Shown: one piece after another, positions 26,608 through 34,956 of the stretch
How positions within the stretch are numbered: position 1 is the first letter of the stretch
How the letters are laid out: each line of letters starts with the position of its first letter
NCBI RefSeq assembly: GCF_000722635.1
Contig: NZ_JOKH01000002.1
Location: 252,544-303,860 of the forward strand
Direction of reading: 5' to 3'
Length of the DNA stretch: 51,317 nucleotides
From: Endozoicomonas numazuensis
GTDB taxonomy: Bacteria > Pseudomonadota > Gammaproteobacteria > Pseudomonadales > Endozoicomonadaceae
The notes under the pieces: generated by a model
Databases searched by the model: none
Told to the model about the DNA's origin: nothing
The model's input: the letters and a program-made list of their open reading frames with translations, nothing else
Made by a program: the position numbers and the translations under genes

Positions 26608-27718
26608 GTTCACCTCGCTTAAAGGCTTCTTCAGTTCGCTGCTCATCCGGCGTCAAACTGATGCCAAGCTGCATTTTGATGTAGTTGGATGTAAGAGTAA
26701 CATTGTGCCCGGCTTTGGTGACACGTCCGCCAGACATACAGCGGCCTTCCCAGGCCTTGGAGTTGGTGCGTCGCCAGTCAATATTGTTCAAACCTGATAA
26801 TTTCAGTTGTCTATCTCTCATAGATATATTAATCAGCCGATTGCAAACGGCACCCAGCGCTTGCAGTACCACGGCATGACTATGTATAAACTCTTCTCGT
26901 ACATCACCTGCGGTGATTTTTGATTCACTGACAAGCTCCCATTCGGGGATGTTTGCAGCAACTTCGTCCCAAAAATCGATGCAAAGTCCAGCAGCTTCTT
27001 CAACACTCATTCCATCTGTCTTATCCTCTGTTTTTAACTCAACACCACTCAACATCGCAATATTTGCTGAGTTAATTGAGCTTAGAGTAAACAGTTTTCG
27101 TGAGCGTGCGGACAATGCTGATTTTTCCATATCCACTAAGCCACTGAAGACCTCGGACTTCATGGCCACCAGCCTGGAAATTTGGGCTTGTGCATCCCGG
27201 TGATCATAACACAAACCTAACGATAAACTTGTTTTAACAGCGTATCGATTTAAGTCCGCAAACATCTGCTGACAACGGTTCAGACCACGGTCAACAAAAA
27301 ACACTACAGACAAGGTTTCCTCGCCCAATGCTGGGTGTTGCTTGAGTGCTTCTTCGATAGCAGCTCGGCGATGCTGACCATCATTGATGATAAAATGTGA
27401 CTGCATATCGACTCTCAGCGAGCCGACCAAACTTTCATCACCATCATCACCTAACGGAATAAAATCAACATCGCCATCAATCGAGGCTGTGATCGACGAA
27501 AATACGTAATCATCTTTGTTCCTGACCAAGTAGCGGGCTATTTCCGGTATGCGCGATCGGTTCAAAAGCCTCTGCGCTCGAAGCTCTGGTTTTAACTCTT
27601 CCTCATCGAACAGAAATATTTTGGGAATCAGCTTAAGTGGACACATGGAAACATAATACTGACGCCCTGCCTGAGTACCCCGTATGGATGGGAATACATA
27701 CTCGAATGAAGCAGTCAT
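26597..27718 (-). CDS. dndB: DndB, DGQHR-domain regulator of phosphorothioation
   Basis: 373-aa DndB with the DGQHR motif at residues 113-117 (FIINDGQHRRAAI). In studied systems DndB negatively regulates dnd transcription and influences how often sites are modified; it is dispensable for modification itself. It is the first gene of dndBCDE and is divergent from dndA with a 113-base gap, where it could act on its own promoter. The protein starts MTASFEYVFPSIRG, a usual beginning for the family, and overlaps dndC by 11 bases. Confidence 0.93.
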   Translation of the reverse strand: MTASFEYVFPSIRGTQAGRQYYVSMCPLKLIPKIFLFDEEELKPELRAQRLLNRSRIPEIARYLVRNKDDYVFSSITASIDGDVDFIPLGDDGDESLVGSLRVDMQSHFIINDGQHRRAAIEEALKQHPALGEETLSVVFFVDRGLNRCQQMFADLNRYAVKTSLSLGLCYDHRDAQAQISRLVAMKSEVFSGLVDMEKSALSARSRKLFTLSSINSANIAMLSGVELKTEDKTDGMSVEEAAGLCIDFWDEVAANIPEWELVSESKITAGDVREEFIHSHAVVLQALGAVCNRLINISMRDRQLKLSGLNNIDWRRTNSKAWEGRCMSGGRVTKAGHNVTLTSNYIKMQLGISLTPDEQRTEEAFKRGEHVK

Positions 27719-27831
27719 GGGGATAGTATGGATATAAAACCAAGGAAGTTTGTGAGATTATGACATTCTGTTTGTTTGTTATCCAGACGATTTTCATCTG
27801 AAGATAAAGCTGCTTATACAGGAATAAATTT
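27719..27831. promoter_or_regulatory. Divergent dndB-dndA control region
   Basis: 113 bases separate the two divergent starts, so both promoters must lie here or overlap the genes. The dndA side has AGGAATAAATTT before its ATG. I could not assign -35/-10 hexamers with confidence. DndB autoregulation at this site is a reasonable expectation from known Dnd loci. Confidence 0.5.
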
Positions 27832-28959
27832 ATGTCGGTTTATCTGGATTGCAACGCTACTGCTCCCATTGATCCAGCCGTAGCGGCTGTAGTCACAAAA
27901 TATCTTATTAAAGAGTTTGGTAATGCTGGAAGCCGAACTCATGACTTTGGCACCCGAGCTAAACAAGCTGTTGAAAAAGCTCGTCAGCAATTGGCTCAGG
28001 TTGTGTCTACAGGTAAAGATGAAGTTATTTTTACCAGCGGTGCTACTGAAAGTAATAATCTGGTCATTTTAGGACTTGCCCCTGAAGGTGAAAAAACGGG
28101 CAAGAAGCACATCATCACCACAGCGATTGAACATAAAGCTGTTCTGGAACCTTGTGAGGCTCTTGAAAAGAAAGGCTTTGAAGTCACTTATCTGAAGCCT
28201 GGTTCTGATGGTCGTATTAAGCCTGAAGATTTGGCTGATGCTTTACGTGATGACACGCTGCTGGTGTCGATTATGCATGCCAATAACGAAACAGGTGCCA
28301 TTCAGCCGTTGGCTGAATGTTTAGAACTGCTTAAAACGCATGACGCCTATTTTCATACTGATGCCGCCCAAAGCTTTGGCAAAATCCCCAAAACACTGGA
28401 AAACAAGCGTATTGATTTTATCAGTGTCAGTGCCCACAAGCTGTATGGTCCCAAAGGGGTTGGTGCATTAATTGCGCGTAAAAGAGGCTACAAGCGCCCT
28501 CCCCTGTCGCCAATTATGTTTGGCGGCGGTCAGGAAAAGGGCTTAAGACCAGGGACCCTGCCTGTACACCTGATCGCAGGGCTGGGTGAAGCTGCTGAAC
28601 AAGCACTTCAGAACCAGGCACAGCGTAAAGAGGCATGTTTAAAGTTAAAAGATGAAGCACTCTCTGCATTGTCGGAACTGAATCCTCGCTACCACGGAGC
28701 TGATAATGCTTTGGCTCATACCATTAACTTCTCCGTCCCGGGCATTAATTCTGAAGCAGCCATAGTTGCTCTAAAGGGTATTGCTGCGGTCTCTAATGGT
28801 TCAGCCTGTACTTCCCAAAGTTATACCCTCAGCCATGTTCTGACTGCGATGGATATGCCGCAGGAAGAAATCATGGGTGCGATCAGGGCATCCTGGTGTC
28901 ATATGACAGAAACCGTTGACTGGTCAGCGATAGTGAGAGCATTGAAAGAACTGTTGTAA
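27832..28959 (+). CDS. dndA: DndA/IscS-type cysteine desulfurase
   Basis: 375-aa PLP-dependent cysteine desulfurase. The PLP lysine is K203 in SAHKLYGPKG and the persulfide cysteine is C326 in GSACTSQ. The SGATESNN and TDAAQSFGK motifs complete the active site. It would load sulfur from cysteine onto DndC. In many genomes IscS substitutes for it; here a dedicated copy is divergent from dndB. The first residues, MSVYLDCNATAPIDP, are canonical. The next gene starts directly after its stop codon, so they form one unit. Confidence 0.94.
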   Translation: MSVYLDCNATAPIDPAVAAVVTKYLIKEFGNAGSRTHDFGTRAKQAVEKARQQLAQVVSTGKDEVIFTSGATESNNLVILGLAPEGEKTGKKHIITTAIEHKAVLEPCEALEKKGFEVTYLKPGSDGRIKPEDLADALRDDTLLVSIMHANNETGAIQPLAECLELLKTHDAYFHTDAAQSFGKIPKTLENKRIDFISVSAHKLYGPKGVGALIARKRGYKRPPLSPIMFGGGQEKGLRPGTLPVHLIAGLGEAAEQALQNQAQRKEACLKLKDEALSALSELNPRYHGADNALAHTINFSVPGINSEAAIVALKGIAAVSNGSACTSQSYTLSHVLTAMDMPQEEIMGAIRASWCHMTETVDWSAIVRALKELL

Positions 28960-29772
28960 ATGGAAAAAAGGACTATTGTACAGGCTGCTGTTGCGGTACT
29001 GGAAAAGGCAGCGCAGCCTCTCACGATCAGTGAGATTCATGGAGAGATCGTCAGAAATAATCTCTACACGTTTAATACCCCTACTCCTGAGCAAGTGCTA
29101 AGGGTGCAAGTTGTTCGCCACTGCGAAGGGGCTACATGGTCAAATATGGCCAAGAAGCGGTTTTTCCAAAAGGTAGGTGACAGTCGCTACGCCTTACTGT
29201 CTGATAAGGTAGAAGAAAAATCACCAGACCCAGAAATTATTCAGCCTGAGTCATTCTCATATATTGAAGAGATTAAGAAGCTGCAAGAGCTGCACCTTTG
29301 TCAGGTTAAAGGACATATTCTCGATGACCTGAAACGGCTGTCTCCCTATAATTTTGAGCGTTTCTCTGCTCAACTGTTATCCCAATACGGATTTCAGGAT
29401 GTCAGCGTTACCAGTGTGAGCAATGATGGCGGTATTGATGCTCACGGGAAACTGAAAGTCGGACTGTCTTACATGAATGTGGCTGCTCAGTGTAAACGTT
29501 ACACCCGGCGCAACAAAGTTTCCCGTCCTGAAATCGATCAGTTCCGTGGTGCCATTCAAGGCCGTTATGAGCAAGGTATTTTCTTTACTACCAGTGAGTT
29601 TACCGATGGGGCGCAGAACGCGTCCTTTCAGACTGGTGCAGTACCCATCATACTAATCGACGGCCCACAACTGGCGCAGATAATGATTGATCATCAAATT
29701 GGTGTCCAGCGTCAGGAAGTTCCGATTTTCAGCTATGATATGGAAATGGCTATTTCTTCAATGTATGACTAG
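28960..29772 (+). CDS. HARE-HTH/Mrr-type restriction endonuclease
   Basis: 270-aa two-domain protein. Residues 5-83 form a HARE-HTH winged helix (VQAAVAVLEKAAQPLTISEI, then NNLYTFNTPTP). Residues ~125-245 are an Mrr-like PD-(D/E)XK nuclease with NFERFSAQLLSQYGF, NDGGIDAHG (D160) and AAQCKRY (Q177, K179). Mrr-family enzymes cut modified DNA, and the HARE domain has been proposed to recognise modified bases or chromatin. Its ATG directly follows the dndA stop. It may attack DNA with foreign modification, or respond to phosphorothioates. The same HARE fold occurs in the 19604-22444 protein. Confidence 0.87.
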   Translation: MEKRTIVQAAVAVLEKAAQPLTISEIHGEIVRNNLYTFNTPTPEQVLRVQVVRHCEGATWSNMAKKRFFQKVGDSRYALLSDKVEEKSPDPEIIQPESFSYIEEIKKLQELHLCQVKGHILDDLKRLSPYNFERFSAQLLSQYGFQDVSVTSVSNDGGIDAHGKLKVGLSYMNVAAQCKRYTRRNKVSRPEIDQFRGAIQGRYEQGIFFTTSEFTDGAQNASFQTGAVPIILIDGPQLAQIMIDHQIGVQRQEVPIFSYDMEMAISSMYD

Positions 29773-30016
29773 CTGATCATCTTCTGAGCCTACAACAAAG
29801 GATTTCTGGACAGGCTACTGTAGATTTTTCTGGAGTAGTTATGGAACAAGCAACCAGCAAATCCTTTTCTGTAGTTCAAAGCTGTAACCGTCAGGAAGCG
29901 GCTGCAAACACCTCCGCAGATGGATCTTTTTACTCTGTTCCAAAATTGCTCTTGCAAATTCAGGAGGAATTATCTGAATCTGATTTTCTTCTCCTTGAGC
30001 TTAAAGCCGACAATAA

Positions 30017-30037
30017 CCTGAATCCGTGACTTCATCA
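30017..30037 (+). repeat. IS left terminal inverted repeat
   Basis: Begins CCTGAATCCGTGACTTC and matches the inverted right end at 17 of 21 positions, preceded by target duplication AATAA. Confidence 0.9.
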
Positions 30038-30125
30038 GCAATAAAAAAGCCTTAAAGCCATCCACCGAAAGGGGTGTAGGCTAAAATACGACCTACTCGT
30101 TTTTTCACTGAATAGGTGAATTTTT

Positions 30126-31463
30126 GTGGAACTCCATTTTGAGCAGTCTGATACGGAATTCTATACACCATTTGCTGGCCTTGCCTTTATTGGTCACGCC
30201 CTCAATAAAAAAACATCCCTCAAAAAATCACTCCGTAAGATTAAGAAGCGACATGGAATCGCCAATATTGATTTAGTGCGTGCTTATGTTGGCTTGCTGG
30301 CCCTCGGCAAAAATGACTTTGACGCCATTGACACCCTTCGCCATGACGATTGGTTCCAGCAATGCATGGGAATAAAACAGATGCCATCTGCCAGTCGATT
30401 GCGCCAGCGCTTTAATGAAGATGCTACCCAGCTTATTCCGCTGATTGAGGAAAGTCTTGCTGAGTTGCTTATAGAACTTGATGCTCCGCTTACACCACTT
30501 CCAAAAGAACTTGATCGCCAACAGCATATACCATTAGATATGGATGTCACGCCTCAAGACAATAGCAACTCCAAGAAAGAAGGAGTGAGTTGGACATATA
30601 AACACTTTTTCGGCTACTCCCCCATTATGGCTTACCTTGGGCAAGAAGGCTGGTGCATGGGGTGTGAGTTGCGACCAGGTTCGCAACACTCGCAAAATGA
30701 TTTCATCCCATTCCTGGGTGCCGTTTTACAGAGAGTACGTCGTATAACGCAACAGCCGATATTGCTTCGGCTCGATAGTGCTCACGATGCTGAAGATACC
30801 CGCATGGCCGTTGCTCAACATGCTAACGTTGACCACATAATTAAATTGAATCCTCGCCAACAGTACACCTCCAAGGCCTGGCTACCTAAGTTTGAAGCAG
30901 CGAAGGTAGAGTGGCATGAGCTACGAGCAGGTAAGCACTATGCGACTTTGACTATTAACCATGAAGCTCACTATGGTCATCAGCGACTGATTATCAAAAT
31001 GGTCAGACGAACGTCAGATGCCGTTGGTCAGATGTTTCTAACTCCAGACTACGAGCTGGAAGGTTGGTGGACAACATTGAATGAAGAAGAATACAGCGAT
31101 AACGACGTTATTCTGCTGTATGAGAATCACGCCACCAGTGAGCAATTTCACAGTGAATTAAAAACCGATATGGATCTGGAAAGGCTTCCTTCTGGAAAGT
31201 TCGATACTAATGATTTAGTAATGTGTCTGGGCGCATTAACTTATAATATGCTGCGTTACATGGGGCAATCTTGTTTGCTGGGGCCGCAGTCACCTGTTCG
31301 TCATCAGGCAGCAAGGAGAAGAATAAAAACCGTCATGCAGGAGTTGATTTATCAGGCTGCCCGCTTTTTGGAGGCAGGCCGTCGCAAAATACTACGATTT
31401 GGCCGATATAGCCCGGCACTCCAAGTGTTTATGGGGCTTTATCCAGAAAAAATGCTTTGTTAG
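30126..31463 (+). CDS. IS1380-family DDE transposase
   Basis: 445-aa DDE transposase starting at a GTG. Acidic catalytic regions are readable as PLDMDVTP, LLRLDSAHD and the family-typical SEQFHSELKTDMDLERLPSG, which holds the glutamate. Length and motif spacing are normal, so the enzyme is probably active. It lies between intact inverted repeats. A short hairpin sequence in the left end (CCTACTC... near 30103) precedes the start. Confidence 0.94.
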   Translation: MELHFEQSDTEFYTPFAGLAFIGHALNKKTSLKKSLRKIKKRHGIANIDLVRAYVGLLALGKNDFDAIDTLRHDDWFQQCMGIKQMPSASRLRQRFNEDATQLIPLIEESLAELLIELDAPLTPLPKELDRQQHIPLDMDVTPQDNSNSKKEGVSWTYKHFFGYSPIMAYLGQEGWCMGCELRPGSQHSQNDFIPFLGAVLQRVRRITQQPILLRLDSAHDAEDTRMAVAQHANVDHIIKLNPRQQYTSKAWLPKFEAAKVEWHELRAGKHYATLTINHEAHYGHQRLIIKMVRRTSDAVGQMFLTPDYELEGWWTTLNEEEYSDNDVILLYENHATSEQFHSELKTDMDLERLPSGKFDTNDLVMCLGALTYNMLRYMGQSCLLGPQSPVRHQAARRRIKTVMQELIYQAARFLEAGRRKILRFGRYSPALQVFMGLYPEKMLC

Positions 31464-31654
31464 CCATCAATATTATTCTGTCTTTCTGAAATGAATGCCA
31501 GGTCTTGGTAGGTGATGCATCGCCTGAATTTCAAAATAATGACAAAAACAGCTGGGGTCTTTGCTGGATTATTCTGTTATTTCCTGATCAAAGTAGTAAT
31601 AAAGTGATTTGCGGTAAGGTTGGAGCTTAAATTACACGATTTTCTCGAGATTAA

Positions 31655-31675
31655 TTAAGAACTCACTGATTCAGG
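31655..31675 (-). repeat. IS right terminal inverted repeat
   Basis: Read on the minus strand it begins CCTGAATCAGTGAGTTC, the inverted partner of the left end, followed outside by target duplication AATAA. Confidence 0.9.
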
Positions 31676-31973
31676 AATAACTTATACCGCACAATTGCGA
31701 ATGAGCTTAATCTAACCCCCTACACCGTTCGCAGGCAACTCGATGCTTTGCTTTCCAGAATATCTCAGCAGTATTCTGCAGACCTTTTTGAATTCGCATG
31801 GGTTTTAGACTTGGTTCTTGATGAAGCTAATGGCGAGAGTGATTTCAGAAGCCTGAGCAGCCGTTTGGGAATGAAGGCGTCGCAAATAAAATTCCTGATA
31901 CTGCTCACCAGAGATTTTGTGAAGTATCCCGTCCAGCACTACAAGAATCGGATTTTTCGTATCAAGACAGAAC

Positions 31974-33998
31974 TCAGCCGTTTACCTTGAAAAAACGATA
32001 CCCCCTTATCTCAATGCCATAAACTTCCTTCAGTGCAGTGGTCAGTTCACCCATAGCTGGACCAAAGTTTTTGTTCTCTTCAAGCAATCGCATCTCTTGC
32101 AACCTCTGGTCAAAAGATAATTGCTTTTTGCAATCTGCAAAGCTGTCATCAATAAGCTTCGATTTCCAGTACAGCGGCTGCGGCTCATACTCCCCATATC
32201 CATAGTCAAAGAACTCTATTCGCCCTGCTCTCATATTGATTTTGATCCGCTCACGCAACATAGGTAAAGGCTGGGTTTCAAAATCGTCGTAAACCATTAG
32301 AGTCAGCTTTCCTGAACGGATATGAATTTTTATTAGGTCTATCCCTTCAATTTCGCCATAAAGCTGCGTCGCACAACCAATGTAGAGCTGTAACTCTATA
32401 GGAAGCTGATCAATAAAGCGGGTATGCAAGATCAGAGAATGTCTGACATTTAAAATACTGGCGGGCAGTGACTGGTGAGCTTCTTCGCACTTCTGATCAA
32501 TGAGATCGGGCTGAGCAAGAGAGAAGAGAAGGTTCTTCGATTCCTCTGTAGCTGAGCGGTAATTTCCAAAAAATGCTTTGATATCCCTTTTTAGCTGTTC
32601 AGGCATGCTGTTGTAGGGGCGGCGCTTGCTGAAGAGTTGCAGGGCAAAATAGATCAGCAACTCCTCTTTCCTTTGCTGCTCTGAACGTAAGAAGTCATCT
32701 TGATCGTATTTCAGGCAAGCCAGTTTAAAAGCCTGTTTGGGTGAACCCAGACAGGCTTTTATTTCATCACTAGCATCAAGTTCTTCCAGCGCAGGTAGTC
32801 GGCCAAGCTCAAGACATCTCTCCCAAAATGACTGAACTAACTCAGAATGTTGCTCCAGAACTTGCTGAGCTTTGGGAACACGTATAGATTTTTGTGACAG
32901 CTGCCGCCATCGCTGCCGACGCCGACCTTTATTTGCAAGATATAGTTGCTCTTCCTCTTTATCTTTAAAGACGTAAAATACGCCGGGGCCTACAGCTATC
33001 GGCTCTTCTTCTAACACCTGCTCAATAAAGCTTTGCAGCTCTGGCTGGCTGTAATATTTTTGAAAGGTGTTTCGTGAAGTTATCACCCCGTCTTTGTAGG
33101 CTTTAAATTTACTGACGTGAGCTTCTGTTCCCAGCATGGCTGCAATGACCAGGACTTTATCGGTAAGCCGCCATGCGCCAATCAGGGCATCAACCCGCTC
33201 TTCAATATCTTCGATAACATTAATCACAAAACCAAGATTGACCAAATCTGCATTGACCTTGCTGCCATCCGGTCGCCAGTTAGGGTCCCAGCCCTGAGCT
33301 GTGATTCCATGGGCTTCCAGTTCCCGTAAATCATCACCATGGCCACAACCGTAATCAAATACTGAAAACCGGCCATCCAGGTAGCCGTGATTGGCCAGAG
33401 ATTTCATCGGTGTCGATAAATCATCTCGGGATAAAGCAGTCTTATGCCTGTCTATGGTATGTGCTTCCGCTGAATCAACAGCTGCGGATCGAAACAGCCG
33501 CCCATCCACCAGCGTATAGCCCCTGCTTTCCAGCAAACTTTCCCAGGATCGCTTGAAGCCAATTGCTCTGCTGTTTTCATATAATCCAGCCAGCTCTCCC
33601 TCTTGGGTAATCAGGCAAAAATCTTCGTAGTGTGGTGAGTTGCTCTGCACCATTAGCTCTTTACGGTGCAGTATTGGCGGGTTATCTGTTTTCTGATAAC
33701 AGGTTTCTTTGCATTGCTGTTTAGCCAGATCAATGCTGATACTTTTTTGTAAGGCGGGATAAGCATCAGAAAAAAAGGCGGGATAGCTGAGCAAGGTCAG
33801 TTTGAAACCATCACGATGAAATTTGAGAATATCCCAGTCCTGCTCCTCAAGCCCTATGGTTGCCACTTGCGTAAGGGCATATTCTTTAAGCTGTTCATCA
33901 ATACTCGGCAGTGCCGATTTGTGCAGATAAACAGCTTTGGGCAGCTTTTTCCCAATAGATAAGCCATTAACATATTCGTGGTATTGTTCAGGACTCAT
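31974..33998 (-). CDS. Dnd-associated putative methyltransferase
   Basis: 674-aa protein matching what I recall of the DNA phosphorothioation-associated putative methyltransferase family. It opens with KKLPKAVYLHKSALPS, continues with IDRHKTALSRDDLSTPM, and then has a Rossmann SAM-binding signature FDYGCGHGDDLRELEAHGI with GWDPNWRP and LVNLGFVINVIEDIEERV. Target and product are unknown; the family is defined by its co-occurrence with Dnd loci. The open frame runs to 34154 but the ATG at 33998 overlaps the preceding stop by 11 bases and starts the conserved region, so it is preferred. Last gene of a four-gene minus operon; it ends 17 bases inside the convergent HTH pseudogene. Confidence 0.88.
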   Translation of the reverse strand: MSPEQYHEYVNGLSIGKKLPKAVYLHKSALPSIDEQLKEYALTQVATIGLEEQDWDILKFHRDGFKLTLLSYPAFFSDAYPALQKSISIDLAKQQCKETCYQKTDNPPILHRKELMVQSNSPHYEDFCLITQEGELAGLYENSRAIGFKRSWESLLESRGYTLVDGRLFRSAAVDSAEAHTIDRHKTALSRDDLSTPMKSLANHGYLDGRFSVFDYGCGHGDDLRELEAHGITAQGWDPNWRPDGSKVNADLVNLGFVINVIEDIEERVDALIGAWRLTDKVLVIAAMLGTEAHVSKFKAYKDGVITSRNTFQKYYSQPELQSFIEQVLEEEPIAVGPGVFYVFKDKEEEQLYLANKGRRRQRWRQLSQKSIRVPKAQQVLEQHSELVQSFWERCLELGRLPALEELDASDEIKACLGSPKQAFKLACLKYDQDDFLRSEQQRKEELLIYFALQLFSKRRPYNSMPEQLKRDIKAFFGNYRSATEESKNLLFSLAQPDLIDQKCEEAHQSLPASILNVRHSLILHTRFIDQLPIELQLYIGCATQLYGEIEGIDLIKIHIRSGKLTLMVYDDFETQPLPMLRERIKINMRAGRIEFFDYGYGEYEPQPLYWKSKLIDDSFADCKKQLSFDQRLQEMRLLEENKNFGPAMGELTTALKEVYGIEIRGYRFFKVNG

Positions 33999-34554
33999 GA
34001 TCTGCCAGTTGCTGTAAAAAGCCTTCAACAGTGTAGCGACGAGGCTGTCGCCTGCCAAATCGAGATCCTGTGAGCCAGCATATTTCGCTACTGGGGTTGC
34101 TGGAGTAACTGACATGGATGGGGAGGTCACTCCCATAGTAATAGAGCCGATCAAACGGACAATGGCTCACCAGCCAAGCGGCAACCTCTGATGATAGAAA
34201 TCCAGGGATAATAAAGTCACAGGCCTGACCACCACGCTCACAAATTCGCTTGCCCTTACTGTTCAGCTCATAGCCTGCGTGCTGATCAAGTTTTGGTGCT
34301 ATTCGAGGGGAGCTATTTTTTGTTATGGCTAACCCCAGTTTGTGACTGCAAAAGCCATAGGTAAGATTTATTGAACCGAATTGGTCAACCACCGGATCGA
34401 GAATATTTCGGGCAAGGTCTGATATCGCTTCCCAGCTAGCCTGTTTTAGTGGCTGGTTATCGGTCGTCTCCCGCACAAAGGTTTCACCACAACAAATGAT
34501 GTCCCTGTAATAAAAATGACGACTGCATGGCTGATCTAATCGCTCCGAGTTGAT
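33988..34554 (-). CDS. M15-like metallopeptidase-fold protein, possible ATC start
   Basis: Protein with a D-Ala-D-Ala carboxypeptidase (M15_3)-like pattern: HFYYRDIICCGETF, LTYGFCSHK, LDQHAGYE (histidine), GGQACDF (aspartate) and LPIHVSY (histidine). These three residues could bind zinc. Conservation appears to begin near NSERLDQPCSRHF, where no ATG, GTG or TTG exists. An in-frame ATC at 34554 sits 7 bases after a perfect AAAGGAG. The alternative ATG at 34680 lies deep inside the HIT gene. Similar proteins accompany the Dnd methyltransferase, and a DNA-processing rather than cell-wall role seems likely, but nothing proves it. No signal peptide. Confidence 0.7.
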   Translation of the reverse strand: MNSERLDQPCSRHFYYRDIICCGETFVRETTDNQPLKQASWEAISDLARNILDPVVDQFGSINLTYGFCSHKLGLAITKNSSPRIAPKLDQHAGYELNSKGKRICERGGQACDFIIPGFLSSEVAAWLVSHCPFDRLYYYGSDLPIHVSYSSNPSSEICWLTGSRFGRRQPRRYTVEGFLQQLADHES

Positions 34555-34952
34555 AAGTAATCTCCTTTGCCGGGAAACATATGCCTTACTCCTCCCCTGG
34601 GATTGGTTACATCTCCTTTCCGTCTTGGGATCAGGTGGATATGACAATGAAAAATAGTCTGTCCAGAATCTACTCCACAATTGATACCAATATTAAAGCC
34701 TGTCACTGATGGGTCAACGGCTCTGATTGCGTTTTGCTGTATGGTCAGCAATTCATGCAGAGCTATAACCTCATAGTCATATAAATCGAAGTAACCTGCT
34801 ATATGCCGGTTGGGAATAACCAAGGTATGCAGTTGAGTGACAGGGAAGGCATCTCTGATCACAAATGCGTGATTATTTGCGTCAACGAAGGATTCCTGTG
34901 ACTGTTCGCAAAACGGGCATTTTTCTTTGTTTAAAGTCTCCCGAACACTCAT
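34536..34952 (-). CDS. HIT-domain nucleotide hydrolase
   Basis: 138-aa HIT-family protein with the histidine triad HCHIHL (H102, H104, H106) and an N-terminal CPFCEQ that may bind zinc. HIT enzymes hydrolyse or transfer nucleotides (AMP-lysine, dinucleoside polyphosphates, adenylylated ends). It lies 4 bases after queH and overlaps the M15-like gene, so it is translationally coupled to the Dnd-associated pair. The C-terminal GVRHMFPGKGDYL is typical of a subfamily found in defence and mobile loci. The exact substrate is unknown. Confidence 0.9.
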   Translation of the reverse strand: MSVRETLNKEKCPFCEQSQESFVDANNHAFVIRDAFPVTQLHTLVIPNRHIAGYFDLYDYEVIALHELLTIQQNAIRAVDPSVTGFNIGINCGVDSGQTIFHCHIHLIPRRKGDVTNPRGGVRHMFPGKGDYLSTRSD

Positions 34953-34956
34953 AAAA

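Larger units (their letters stand above)
30017..31675 (+). mobile_element. Complete IS1380-family insertion sequence
   Basis: 1659-bp element with one transposase gene, terminal inverted repeats beginning CCTGAATC at both ends, and a direct duplication AATAA at 30012-30016 and 31676-31680. CC-starting ends and a 4-5 bp duplication are typical of the IS1380 family. Intact repeats and an exact duplication indicate a recent insertion. About 210 bases follow the transposase before the right end; I see no cargo gene in them. Confidence 0.93.
29841..31990 (+). pseudogene. 161-aa HTH protein gene interrupted by the IS
   Basis: Joining 29841-30016 to 31681-31990, thereby removing the IS and one copy of its 5-bp duplication, restores one uninterrupted 161-codon frame (486 bases with stop). 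The junction reads LLELKADNN-LYRTIANELNLT and recreates an HTH segment, YRTIANELNLTPYTVRRQLD. The start has GGAG a few bases upstream. The product would be a small DNA-binding regulator placed just after the Mrr gene, perhaps controlling the dnd or effector genes. No family was recognised. With the IS present only a 62-aa N-terminal fragment is encoded, so the gene is inactive. Confidence 0.88.

Noticed and set aside
31748-31990. 80-aa ORF taken as an independent gene
   Set aside because: It is the 3' half of the HTH gene split by the IS; the HTH continues upstream of its first Met to the target duplication.
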